From contig NZ_MHXN01000007.1 of the NCBI RefSeq assembly GCF_001824475.1, positions 255,611-319,610 of the forward strand: 64,000 bases of DNA. Reading direction: 5' to 3'. Source of the stretch: Phenylobacterium sp. RIFCSPHIGHO2_01_FULL_69_31. GTDB lineage: Bacteria > Pseudomonadota > Alphaproteobacteria > Caulobacterales > Caulobacteraceae. This document shows positions 20,478-28,804 of this stretch, piece after piece; position 1 is the first letter of the stretch; each line of letters starts with the position of its first letter. The notes under the pieces were generated by a model that was not told the origin of the DNA, did no database searches, and worked only from the letters and a program-made list of their open reading frames with translations. Position numbers and translations under genes: made by a program.

Positions 20478-20714
20478 ATGGCTAATGCCTCAGCGTCCGA
20501 TATCGAGTCCGCAAAGCGGCTCTACAGCAATCTCGTCAGGGCCGTTCTTGATCTTGCCGCGGACTGTCCCGAGAGCCGCCACGTCGTCGCGCTCGCCATC
20601 ATCGTCGACGCTTTCCACGACGACATTCTGCGCCCGCTCGAATGTGGGCGCCGGGCGGGACGGCCGACCCTGGTCGAGACCGACCATGTAACGGGTGACC
20701 GCAAGCTCCACTGA
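20478..20714 (+). CDS. Hypothetical protein, 78 residues
   Basis: Small frame with a plausible ribosome site (GGAGAC about 8 bases before the ATG). The first half looks helical and protein-like (SDIESAKRLYSNLVRAVLDLAADCPESRHVVALAIIVDAFHDDILRPLE); the tail is less so. No family recognised. First possible gene of the accessory region after tRNA-Ala; the 287 bases between the tRNA and this start hold nothing else I can name. Confidence 0.4.
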   Translation: MANASASDIESAKRLYSNLVRAVLDLAADCPESRHVVALAIIVDAFHDDILRPLECGRRAGRPTLVETDHVTGDRKLH

Positions 20715-20961
20715 CGGCGGGTCTGCGGCATGCGTCTGCGGAGTTCTCGGCGAACCGAGGCGGTCTCCCGGCTCTCGGCGCGGGAAGTCTACCGGCAATG
20801 TGCTTAGGTCGGCGGCTTTTCCAGACATGTGAGACGCACATTGCATAGGAAGCGGCGACTCTTGACGCGTCCAGCCGGCATGTAAGGAACTTCGACGAGG
20901 TCTATACACGTCCTCCGATCATGTATGGAAAATCGCCAAATCCTATGCAGATCGGTTCCGA

Positions 20962-21869
20962 ATGGCCTTGGTCGCCAGCCACGTCCCACCGCTCCTGCCA
21001 CTGTCCGTGGACCTGGAGACCAAGCGGGTCCTCAAGAAGCTCGCCACTGCACACCGCGCCTTGGCGGAGCTGAAGGGCGCGGCCGGATCAACACGCTCTC
21101 GCTGCAGGAGGCGAAGGACAGCTCGGCGATCGAGAACATCATCACGACCCACGACGACCTCTATCGCAGTGACGACATGGCCAACCCGGTTCACGAGCGT
21201 CGCGGCGAAGGAGGTCTACGCCTGCGCGCGCGCGATGAGGGAAGGCTTCGACACGGTCCGCGCGACGGGACTGATCACCATCAACGACATCCTGGCCATG
21301 CAGGCGACCCTGGAGCGCAATCAGGCAGGCTTTCGCCGCCTCCCCGGCACCGCCCTGAAGAACGACAAGACCGGGGAAGTGGTCTTTACGCCGCCCCAGA
21401 GCTACGAAGAGATCGCGCCGCTGATGGCGAACCTCGAGCGCTTCATCAACGGCGAGGACACGCTCGACCTCGATCCTCTCGTGAAGATGGCCGTGATCCA
21501 TCACCAGTTCGAGACCATCCATCCCTTCTACGACGGGAATGGCCGGACCGGACGGATCCTGAACATCCTATCTGGTGAAGGAGGACCTGCTGGGCACGCC
21601 GGTGCTCTACCTCTCGCGCTACATCAACCAGCACAAGGCCGACTACTATCGCCTGTTGCAGGCGGTCCGTCCCGATGGCGTCTGGGAAGAATGGCTCATC
21701 TACATGCTGGACGGGGTCGGGCAGATGGCCGGCCAGACGACGCGGCTCGACACGCTACCTCGACGAACTTACGCGGATCGGCCTGATGCGAAAGCACAAG
21801 ATCGGCCGCGAGAGCTACTACATGAACCGGGCGCTGCTGGACCTCCTGGGGAATATCCAAGCCGTCTAA
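20962..21869 (+). pseudogene. Fic family protein, broken by several frameshifts
   Basis: Fic proteins AMPylate or otherwise modify target proteins. The catalytic motif HPFYDGNGRTGR is intact (about 21519-21555), but the coding sequence moves between frames: it starts in the frame of 20962, crosses near 21085 (INTLSLQEAKDSSAIENIITTHDDLY), returns near 21195 (FTSVAAKEV), shifts again near 21570 (VKEDLLGTPVLYLSRYINQHKADYYRLL) and near 21757 (YLDELTRIGLMRKHKIGRESYYMN). The stretch between the last two parts is shorter than in intact relatives, implying an internal deletion. With at least four lesions it is dead. Confidence 0.85.
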
Positions 21870-22085
21870 GCCCAGAGCCCGACCCAAGGCTCACATTTCG
21901 ACGGGTCTATTCCGCGCGCCTCTCGCGAGCACGGAAGCGAACGACAAGCGCTTGCGGCTGAGATGGACTTGACCTTGATCTGCGCACCCTGAGGCGTCGG
22001 CATAGCTCGACACGCAACCTCTGAGGGCAGCCAACTTCGCGCGAAGCCTCCACCGACGACAGTGCATATGGCAGGCGGTTGGGAC

Positions 22086-23327
22086 TTAGCGCTCGAGACC
22101 GCTGGATCGAACCGACGTCCCGATCTGGGCGCCCCTCGGCCCCGCGGCCAGGTCGATCGTCTTGCCGAGCTCCGGGAGCTGCTGCGCGAACGCGAGACGC
22201 GCGTAGTGCTCGACCCCGTCCCGGTCGCGCACGATGACCCACGCCGCCCCGCCCAGCTCATCGTGCGCGCCACGGCCGACAACCCGGCCGCGCACCCGCC
22301 CAGCGCCAAGTTCCCGGACGGTGCGGCCCGTCTCGAGACGCCGTTGGTGGAGCGTGCGGATGATGTCCTGGCGCAGCTGAAGGCCGCGCAGGCGCGGCTC
22401 CATCTCGTCATGCAGTCGATACCGCTGCCCGACCCGCGTCGCGAGGCCCAACGCCTCCAGTTTGCGGAGCCGGCCGCGCGTCAGGGCCGCCCAGGCATCG
22501 CTTCCGCCGACACCGTCATCGACCATCCGCTGCGCGTCGGCGGCCTGCTCCAGTCGGCGGTCGAAACCAGTAAAGCGATCGGCTTGGGTCTCGCGCCAGA
22601 TGCGGCGCTCCGCTTCGGCCCGGGACAGATCGCCCAGCCGCTCGTGGGCGATTTCCTGGGCCCGAGCCCGGAAGCCGTAGCCCATGTAGTCCCGGGGAAT
22701 TACGAGGTCGCGGCCATTGGCCTTGCGGCCCCGCACGACGACGTGGGCATGCGGCTGGTCGGTGTCGAAGTGGCAGGTCCCCACCCAGGCCAAGTCCGGC
22801 TGGCCGAGATCCGCGCTCACCCGGCGCATGACCTCGCGCGTGTAGTCGCGAAGGTCGGCGATCCGGTCGCCGTGCTCCGGCGAAATGATGAAACGGAAGT
22901 GGTGGCGGTCGGTGCCCCAGCCGTCCGTGATCTGCGCAGCGTCGACGCCGTCCTCGGCGCGGTCGAAGAACTCCGGACGCTCCCCGTCGGCCCCGGCGCC
23001 GGCGCGGCCGAGATAGGCCAGGTGCTTGCTCAAGGCCTCGCCGCGCAGGGCGCCCTGTCTGGTGTGCCGGGAGACCAGACCCTTGACGATGACGCGCTGG
23101 CGCACATCCAGACGGAAGGCACGGCCTGACCGTTTCTGAGCCGTCCTGAGCACGCCGGCGCGGTCGCCGAGCGCGAAGAGGCGCGACGCGGCGAGACGCT
23201 TCATCATGCCGAGCCGGACGCCGTTGCGATCCGCCTTCAGGGTCCGCGGCAGGCGTGCGATCCGGCCGCGATGCTCACAACCGTCATGCGTCTCGAGACG
23301 CGCCTGCATCGCCTGACGGACCGTCAT
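22086..23327 (-). CDS. Relaxase/mobilization protein, DUF3363 type
   Basis: A nicking relaxase that starts conjugal DNA transfer at an origin of transfer. The three-histidine metal motif is visible as CHFDTDQPHAHVVVRGR, preceded by RHHFRFIISPEHGDRI; the DUF3363-like C-terminal region follows (TRGRLRKLEALGLATRVGQRYRLHDEM). The start at 23327 (MTVRQAMQ) has a GAGGT site about 8 bases upstream. At 413 residues it is shorter than the usual 580-700 for such relaxases, and both ends look abnormal: the N-terminus lacks the usual beginning and the C-terminus stops early. It may be a degraded relaxase. Confidence 0.75.
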   Translation of the reverse strand: MTVRQAMQARLETHDGCEHRGRIARLPRTLKADRNGVRLGMMKRLAASRLFALGDRAGVLRTAQKRSGRAFRLDVRQRVIVKGLVSRHTRQGALRGEALSKHLAYLGRAGAGADGERPEFFDRAEDGVDAAQITDGWGTDRHHFRFIISPEHGDRIADLRDYTREVMRRVSADLGQPDLAWVGTCHFDTDQPHAHVVVRGRKANGRDLVIPRDYMGYGFRARAQEIAHERLGDLSRAEAERRIWRETQADRFTGFDRRLEQAADAQRMVDDGVGGSDAWAALTRGRLRKLEALGLATRVGQRYRLHDEMEPRLRGLQLRQDIIRTLHQRRLETGRTVRELGAGRVRGRVVGRGAHDELGGAAWVIVRDRDGVEHYARLAFAQQLPELGKTIDLAAGPRGAQIGTSVRSSGLER

Positions 23328-23610
23328 CGGAAGACCTCGACCTTCATTCTGAGGCCGCGCGTCACCGCAAGTCGTCCGGTCGCGTTGCCGCGCTGCTAAC
23401 CATCTGAACAAATACCGGAAAGAAGAACGCCAAAATACCCTTTTATCTTGCCCTCCCGACCAAAAACGCCCGCCACATCAACAACGATCAATAGCAAACA
23501 ACCTGAGACAATCAGTATCCGCAACCCCGGACTCCTGGCTGATGTACGCCGAGTTGGGTCGGTACTGTCGTCTGGCCTTCGGTCCCGATCCCCCTCAACC
23601 CGACGACCAA
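23328..23610. other. Non-coding, AT-richer stretch upstream of the relaxase gene
   Basis: No gene is visible. Around 23410-23540 the sequence is clearly more AT-rich than its surroundings. Origins of transfer often lie next to the relaxase gene, so this is the natural place to look for oriT, but I do not see a nic site that I can name. Confidence 0.2.
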
Positions 23611-23646
23611 ACGAAGAAAAGCCCGCCCGGCCGAAGCCAAGCGGGC
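23611..23646 (-). terminator. Intrinsic terminator of the DUF2493 gene
   Basis: Read on the - strand, an 11-pair stem (GCCCGCTTGGC with GCCGGGCGGGC, two G-T pairs) closed by a TTCG tetraloop is followed by TTTTCTTCGTTT. It lies 21 bases past the stop at 23668. Confidence 0.85.
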
Positions 23647-23667
23647 AAGGGAGAAGAGAGGTTGGGT

Positions 23668-24600
23668 CTAGGCCGCCTTGGCCAGGATCGCCACGTGCCG
23701 GACGCCGCGCGCCGTGGCCTGCTGCGCCAGATTCAGCGCGGGTCCGAACGGATGCGAGCGTTCCGCCCGGCCGAGCTCCAGCGACTGCGCCAGGGTCAGG
23801 CAGCAGGTTGGCTCCAGGGCCAGCAGGTCATCGTTGGCTCGGAACGGCGCCGCCTTCCCGTGCCGATCGAAGTCCGCCCGCGCGAGCACGAGCGTCACCG
23901 ACTTCTGCTGCGCCCAGCGTATGGCGATCCGCTCCGCGCCCTTGGCTCCGGTCGTGGCCAGCGCCATGTCCGGCCACTCCGACTTCGCCCAGTTCAGGGC
24001 GTCGAAGATCCGCTGCGCATCCTCCGCGCTGTCGGCGAACGGCGCCGCCCGGAAGGCGACCACGGGCCCACCCGGGTCCGCCTCGCCCCGACGCCGGCGC
24101 TCCACGGCCCGGATCGCCGCCTTAGCCTCCAGCTGCGCCGCGGTCATCCGCGTGCCGCGCCGGCTGCCGCGCCACGCCGTCCAGACCTCGCCGGTCTGGG
24201 TCGTGTAGACCTCGGCTGCGGCATCGCGGACCAGCTCGGCCGCCGCCTGCGCCACGTCCGCTGCGCGCGTCACCCGCGTCGCCTCCTGCAGCTCGGTGTC
24301 GGCCAGCTCGGAACCGTCGAAGTCCCGCTCCAGCAGCCGCATCCGGTCTCGCGCCCGGTCCCCGTCGCGTTCGATCCGGCCGGCCGCCGAATGGAAGGCG
24401 CCGATCAGGCTCTCGCACAGGATGGTCTGCATATCTTCCAGGGCCGTGTCGCCGATGAGGTCGATGAGTTCGGTCATCAGCACATGGCCGAGCTGAACCA
24501 GCGCGTCCTCCGTCGGATGCGGACGGACGTCTTCCAGGGCCGCGGCCTGGACATCGAAACGGGTGTCGGACGCCGAGAAGGCATGAAGGGAGAAGGTCAT
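23668..24600 (-). CDS. DUF2493 (SLOG-fold, YspA-related) domain protein
   Basis: A 310-residue protein. The C-terminal part (about residues 190-300; FADSAEDAQRIFDALNWAKSEWPDMALATTGAKGAERIAIRWA...VTLVLARADFDRHGKAAPFRAND) matches the DUF2493/SLOG nucleotide-binding fold found on mobile elements of alphaproteobacteria, often near relaxases. The N-terminal 160 residues are helical and of unknown role. Start ATG 24600 has GGAG about 9 bases upstream. It has its own terminator. SLOG proteins bind nucleotides or nucleotide-derived ligands; the ligand here is unknown. Confidence 0.8.
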   Translation of the reverse strand: MTFSLHAFSASDTRFDVQAAALEDVRPHPTEDALVQLGHVLMTELIDLIGDTALEDMQTILCESLIGAFHSAAGRIERDGDRARDRMRLLERDFDGSELADTELQEATRVTRAADVAQAAAELVRDAAAEVYTTQTGEVWTAWRGSRRGTRMTAAQLEAKAAIRAVERRRRGEADPGGPVVAFRAAPFADSAEDAQRIFDALNWAKSEWPDMALATTGAKGAERIAIRWAQQKSVTLVLARADFDRHGKAAPFRANDDLLALEPTCCLTLAQSLELGRAERSHPFGPALNLAQQATARGVRHVAILAKAA

Positions 24601-25057
24601 GACGATGACTCCAAGATGAGGTGAAGGATCGCCGTCGCGCCTTGCGCAACGACCTTTCCCCCCGCCACGTCGGGCCCCGGGGGAGTCACCGGAGCGCAGC
24701 CCAAAGGGCGGAGCGGAGGGGAACGGCCGCAGGCCGTTGACGCCCTGGGTGACGTGATACGGTTGGAGGTCGTTGTGTGGTGTGCCCCCTCAGTAGCCGA
24801 GCTTGCGAAGGCGGGCCCGCCATGCGTGAGGGATCGTCACCCGAATGGGCGGAGACCCGGAACGGGGCTCCGGGAGCCGCAGGCGACTAGAGCCCGACCC
24901 GGCCGCAGGCCGGGGCACGCCAAACCTCTTGTCAGCCTGGGCCCGGTCCGCCAGACCGCGCGTCCGCGAAGGAGCCTGCCCGGATGACCGCCCTTGCCGA
25001 TATGGAAGAGCCGCTGGCCTCGATCAGCAACGAAAGGCAGCCCTGCGCCCGGGTCGT
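24601..25057. other. 457-base gap without a recognisable gene
   Basis: Both strands were read; only short, low-quality frames occur. There is a short GC hairpin (ACGGCCGCAGGCCGTT at 24724-24739) and a related GGCCGCAGGCCGG at 24901. I see no RNA gene or regulatory site I can support. Confidence 0.4.
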
Positions 25058-25846
25058 TCAGGCGACGTTAGCCTCAAGGATCTCGTAGAACTCATCCCGC
25101 GCGTGGCGCTCGAGCCAGGGCGTATGGCCGCAGTTCTTAAGCACCAGGAACTCGAAGGGCGTCTTCAGTACGCGCGCCAAGGGTTCGCGCACGCCCTCCA
25201 CTGGAGACGGATCGTAGTCGCCATGGATGGCCAGCACCGGGCATTGCACCAGCGACGCCTGCCGCAGCAGGTCGCCGCTGGACCGCATGGCCGCCGCCTC
25301 GGTCCACACGTGGTTGAAGATCGCCGGATCGGTCTCGAATGGTTCTTGCGCCTCAGGTTCGACGTCATAGTTCTCGATCTTGTCGAACAGATAGCCGTAG
25401 CGACTGAAAAGGGCACCCTTGTCCGGAACGTCCGGATCGTCGAGCAAGCCCGTCAGCTTGGCCATTTCAGACCGTTCAATTTCCGTCAACCTGGCCGACT
25501 GAGTTGCTCGCAGAACCTCGGCGTATCGGTCCTCCAGCACGCCACTGCTGATCAGAATGAGCCGCTCGGCCATATCGGGATGGTGCGCGGCGAAAAGCAG
25601 GCAGAGCCACGCGCCCCAGGAATGGCCGACGATGACCGCGGGCGTTTGCGCATGCGCCGCGATCTGGTCGCGAAGTTCTTCGATCAACGCTTGGATGGAG
25701 AGCTTGGTCTGCATCGCTTCGACCACCGGCATGCACTGACTCAGTCGTCGCGCCAGCGGCGACATCTCTCCCGCGCCGCCGGGCCCCCCGTGCACCAGAA
25801 CAACGCGATACGGCGGCCGACCGTAGAGACGAACTGTGTTGTTCAT
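25058..25846 (-). CDS. Alpha/beta hydrolase
   Basis: A 262-residue alpha/beta hydrolase fold. The oxyanion motif HGGPGG is near residue 18, the nucleophile elbow GHSWGAW near 75, the acid in HGDYDPS near 212 and the catalytic histidine in NCGHTPW near 241, so the triad is complete. The family contains proline iminopeptidases and other esterases; the substrate cannot be told from sequence. Start at 25846 (MNNTVRLYG) is preferred; the frame stays open 18 codons further. Single gene, divergent from the HNH-motif gene. Confidence 0.8.
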   Translation of the reverse strand: MNNTVRLYGRPPYRVVLVHGGPGGAGEMSPLARRLSQCMPVVEAMQTKLSIQALIEELRDQIAAHAQTPAVIVGHSWGAWLCLLFAAHHPDMAERLILISSGVLEDRYAEVLRATQSARLTEIERSEMAKLTGLLDDPDVPDKGALFSRYGYLFDKIENYDVEPEAQEPFETDPAIFNHVWTEAAAMRSSGDLLRQASLVQCPVLAIHGDYDPSPVEGVREPLARVLKTPFEFLVLKNCGHTPWLERHARDEFYEILEANVA

Positions 25847-26026
25847 CGCTCTCTGCCCGTACTTGGTTTTCATTTTCAACCGGGATTGGACGGTCCGCAA
25901 CGATCACGCCGTCTGGCAAGGCGCCTGTGGTCACCAGCCGCCAGAAAGCGATGAGGAGCTTGCGAGCGAGCGCGACGATCATCGTCCGACTTGGAGGCCG
26001 CCTGCGGCGAAGGCTATGGCTGGCCC

Positions 26027-27100
26027 ATGACGGCCATGGCCGATGATCCCGTTCAGGACGACGCCATCGTGGGCGAGGATGGGCGCATCCTGCTGTTCAG
26101 CTGCGCGCGCTTCGTGCGCGATATCTGCGAGGGCGATTGCTGTTTCATCTGTGGCGCGCCGCACCGTGAAGACTTCAACGACGAGCACATCGTTCCGCGC
26201 TGGATCCTGCGGCGCTATGGGCTCTTCGACAAGGAGATCACGCTGCCGACCGGCGAGCGCCGCAAGTACGGCGGCTACCGCGTGCCGTGCTGCGAGCCCT
26301 GCAACACGCTGCTCGGCCGAACGGTCGAAGACCCGGTCTCGCAACTGCTGGACGGCGACGCCGCCACCGTGGCGTCGCGCCTCGACGACAAGGGCCGCGA
26401 GCTGCTGTTCGTGTGGCTCTGCCTGCTGTTCCTGAAGGTGCACCTCAAGGATGGACGAATCCCCGTGCACAAGGATCGGCGGCGCGGCGACGCGCGCATC
26501 GGCGAGGCCTACGACTGGGCCGACCTTCACCACGTCCATGCGGTGGCACGGGCGCCCTATACGGGCGCGAGCCTGATGCCGGAGGTCATCGGCTCGCTGC
26601 AGGTGTTCGAGATCGCGTCGGCCACCCTCGAGGGCGACTACGACTACCTCGACTTCACCGACGCGCAGACCGTGCTGGTCCGGGTCGGGAAGATCGGGAT
26701 CGTGGCGACCCTCAACGACAGCACAGCGGCGGAGAGCGCCTGGTCGGACCGGCTGGACCTGATCACCGGCCCGATCAACGACCTGCAGCTGCGGGAAGTG
26801 GCGGCCATGTTTGCGCTCGCCAACCGCGACCTCATCGGCCGACCCAGCTTCATGACCTACGTCGCGCACCGCAAGTGGGCCATGATCGTTGCCCAACGCC
26901 CGCCCTTGCGGCTGAAGGACTTCGACCCCGAGGCGTTTGGCGCCACGCTGCTGTTCGCCGTCCGCAACCACGTCCAGGCTGGGGCGATGGAGGTTGACGG
27001 GACCCGCGATCCTGAGGCCGTCGCCAAGGCGATCGCCACCGGCTACGTGCGTTTCCTGACCCACGCGGGGGAATTCCGCCCGCCGGGTCCGCCGGCCTGA
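26027..27100 (+). CDS. HNH-endonuclease-like zinc protein
   Basis: About 357 residues. An N-terminal HNH-type zinc module is clear: CFICGAPHREDFNDEHIVPRWIL followed by CCEPCNTLLG (two CxxC pairs and the DEHIVPRW motif, residues about 38-100). The long remainder has no motif I recognise. HNH proteins of this type are nucleases or nuclease-derived and are common in defence islands. Start ATG 26027 has GAAGG about 12 bases upstream; a TTG at 25991 is possible. A long frame opposite is a shadow. Confidence 0.7.
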   Translation: MTAMADDPVQDDAIVGEDGRILLFSCARFVRDICEGDCCFICGAPHREDFNDEHIVPRWILRRYGLFDKEITLPTGERRKYGGYRVPCCEPCNTLLGRTVEDPVSQLLDGDAATVASRLDDKGRELLFVWLCLLFLKVHLKDGRIPVHKDRRRGDARIGEAYDWADLHHVHAVARAPYTGASLMPEVIGSLQVFEIASATLEGDYDYLDFTDAQTVLVRVGKIGIVATLNDSTAAESAWSDRLDLITGPINDLQLREVAAMFALANRDLIGRPSFMTYVAHRKWAMIVAQRPPLRLKDFDPEAFGATLLFAVRNHVQAGAMEVDGTRDPEAVAKAIATGYVRFLTHAGEFRPPGPPA

Positions 27101-27281
27101 AGGGGTCCGCGCGCGCAGCATAAGCGGGCCCAGAGCCGGACGCCCGTCTTCACCCCACATGCGCCGCCGCTCCAGGAGGTCGAAGACATCAAGCTGCGCG
27201 GCCTCTCTCGCGCGACCACGCTCAACCCTGTGCGCAATCTGCCCATATCAGGTCAAACCCTGTTCCGGCGGCCAGACGCAG

Positions 27282-27309
27282 AAAGCCCCGCCGGCGGAGC
27301 CGGCGGGGC
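27282..27309 (-). terminator. Terminator-like hairpin after ssb
   Basis: A perfect 11-bp palindrome (GCCCCGCCGGC / GCCGGCGGGGC, 3-base loop) lies 24 bases past the ssb stop. On the - strand it is followed by TTTCTGC, a short T run. The rest of 27101-27332 shows no gene. Confidence 0.65.
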
Positions 27310-27332
27310 CATTAGGTCAGCGGTGACAGGCG

Positions 27333-27746
27333 CTAGAACGGGATCTCGTCGTCGGGATCGACGCTCGGCGAAGGACCGGCCGGGGGCTCGGTCTCGTCCA
27401 CGTCGTCGTCGACGGCGCGCTTGGACTTGATGCGCAGGTTTTCGACGACGAGCCGCAGGTCGTAGTGCACGACGCCGTCGCGCCCGGTCCAGGTGTCGTT
27501 CTCGACATGGCCGGACACCACGACGCGGGCGCCCTTCCTGGCGTAGGGCGAGATGTAGGCTTCGGTGGTCTGCTCGTTGAAGCAGACGCAGTTGAAGCCC
27601 GTGGTCCGCTCGCCCGGCTGCCCGTCGCCGCGCCGGAAACGGGCGGTCTCCAGGACGCGGAAGCTCGCCCGGCGCTTGCCCGAGCCTTGGGCGGTGAGGA
27701 TCGACGGGTCGGCGGCAAGGTAGCCGTCAAGGATCACGCTTTGCAT
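27333..27746 (-). CDS. ssb: Single-stranded DNA-binding protein
   Basis: A 137-residue SSB: OB fold in the first 105 residues (MQSVILDGYLAADPSI...FNCVCFNEQTTEAYISPYARKGARVVVSGHVENDTW), an acidic Pro-rich linker, and the partner-binding tip DDDEIPF-like ending PDDEIPF. Such accessory SSBs are carried by conjugative elements to cover single-stranded DNA after transfer. A strong AAGGAG site precedes the start. It follows a second SSB-like gene by 38 bases. Confidence 0.9.
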   Translation of the reverse strand: MQSVILDGYLAADPSILTAQGSGKRRASFRVLETARFRRGDGQPGERTTGFNCVCFNEQTTEAYISPYARKGARVVVSGHVENDTWTGRDGVVHYDLRLVVENLRIKSKRAVDDDVDETEPPAGPSPSVDPDDEIPF

Positions 27747-27784
27747 GGTCAGTCTCCTTAGAAGGAATGGGATTACGGAAGAGG

Positions 27785-28135
27785 TCAGGCCGCCTGGGCG
27801 GCCGGGACCCCGGCCGAGCGCTCGGACGCCCAGTCGAGCACGGTGAGCGAGCGGATCACCAGCTCCTTGGCGGCGCGCTGGCCGCCCTCGCGGGCCTCGT
27901 AGAGGTTGTCCACGAAGGCGCCGATGGCCATCACCTCGCAGCCGCTGGCGAGTCCGGGCGCAATGACCTTCTCGTTGAGGCCCTTGGCCCAGCTCACGCA
28001 GTTGACGCCCACCACCCGGTCGGCGCCGTCCGCGTCCCGGCCGCGGTTCTCCAGCAGCCGGAACACCGCCTTGCCGAAGTCGTCGGTCACCTGAGGGTCG
28101 GCCGCCAAGCGGCCCACGAACACCACGTTCTGCAT
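27785..28135 (-). CDS. SSB-like OB-fold protein (second copy)
   Basis: A 116-residue OB-fold protein beginning MQNVVFVGRLAADPQV, clearly related to SSB, but it lacks the acidic DDEIPF tip and ends in an Ala-rich tail. The leader AAGGAGACTGAC before its ATG is the same as that before ssb at 27746, which suggests the pair arose by duplication. The loss of the tip implies it binds DNA without recruiting SSB partners. First gene of a two-gene - strand operon. Confidence 0.8.
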   Translation of the reverse strand: MQNVVFVGRLAADPQVTDDFGKAVFRLLENRGRDADGADRVVGVNCVSWAKGLNEKVIAPGLASGCEVMAIGAFVDNLYEAREGGQRAAKELVIRSLTVLDWASERSAGVPAAQAA

Positions 28136-28301
28136 GTCAGTCTCCTTGAGATCGAAGCTGCCGGGAGACCACCTCCCAGCCTGTGCTTCGCCCTGCGGAG
28201 CCCTTCTCCCGCCTTCCCAACCGGCGCGGCCTCCGGCCGCGGCGCCTTGCGCCCATCTCGCGCGTGCAGGACGTCCCGACGGCCCGGCGGAGTCACGCGA
28301 T

Positions 28302-28358
28302 CACACAACGCAGACATTGTGTGGTTGACAACTCTACCACACAACAAGCATGTTGTGT
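28302..28358 (+). promoter_or_regulatory. Promoter and ACACAA inverted-repeat operator of the DUF6932/XRE operon
   Basis: Three nested inverted repeats lie just before the ATG at 28361: CACACAA/TTGTGTG (28302-28308 and 28317-28323), TTGTGTGG/CCACACAA (28317-28324 and 28337-28344) and ACACAACA/TGTTGTGT (28339-28346 and 28351-28358). A consensus -35 box TTGACA (28325-28330) sits between them, with CATGTT about 18 bases on as a weak -10. A start near 28360 would make the mRNA nearly leaderless. The XRE protein of the operon is the natural binder. Confidence 0.7.
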
Positions 28359-28360
28359 TC

Positions 28361-28804
28361 ATGGTGCCGTCGTTCGATCCCGAGTCCGGCTATCTGCCCG
28401 TGGGCCTGCACCCTTGGCCCTGGGGTAATTTCGTCACGGCCTTCTCCTGGAACCAGCGCCGCCGCTTCCTCGCCAATGGCCTCTATCGGGCGCTTCGCAA
28501 CCTCAAGATGGCGGGCTGCCGGGCGGCCATCATCGACGGCAGCTTCGTCACCGCCAAGGAGCTGCCCGGGGACTACGACGCGGCCTTCGATCCGAACGGC
28601 GTCAACGGGTTGCTCGTCGACCCCGTGCTTCTGCGCCACACGGACGGGCGCAAGGCGATGAAGGCCAAGTACTTCGGCGACCTGTTCCCGTGGGGGCACG
28701 TCGCCTGTCAGACCACGGGAATGATCTACCAGGACTATTTCCAACAGGACCGCGAGGGCCGCGCCAAAGGCGTGGTCCTCCTCGATGTGAGGGCGCTGCC
28801 GTGA
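28361..28804 (+). CDS. DUF6932 family protein (nucleotidyltransferase-like)
   Basis: A 147-residue protein with the DUF6932 pattern: WNQRRRFLANGLYRALRNLKMAGCRAAIIDGSFVTAKELPGDYDAAFD (residues about 30-80). The GSF...DYD spacing resembles the active site of minimal nucleotidyltransferases. Start ATG 28361 lies right behind the operator repeats and has no ribosome site, fitting leaderless expression. The stop overlaps the next start (GTGA). Members often stand beside an XRE regulator, as here, and are suspected toxin-antitoxin or defence parts. Confidence 0.75.
   Translation: MVPSFDPESGYLPVGLHPWPWGNFVTAFSWNQRRRFLANGLYRALRNLKMAGCRAAIIDGSFVTAKELPGDYDAAFDPNGVNGLLVDPVLLRHTDGRKAMKAKYFGDLFPWGHVACQTTGMIYQDYFQQDREGRAKGVVLLDVRALP

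Noticed and set aside
25979..27160. 393-residue frame antisense to the HNH-like gene
   Set aside because: The + strand has clear CxxC and HNH motifs; the antisense translation is low-complexity.
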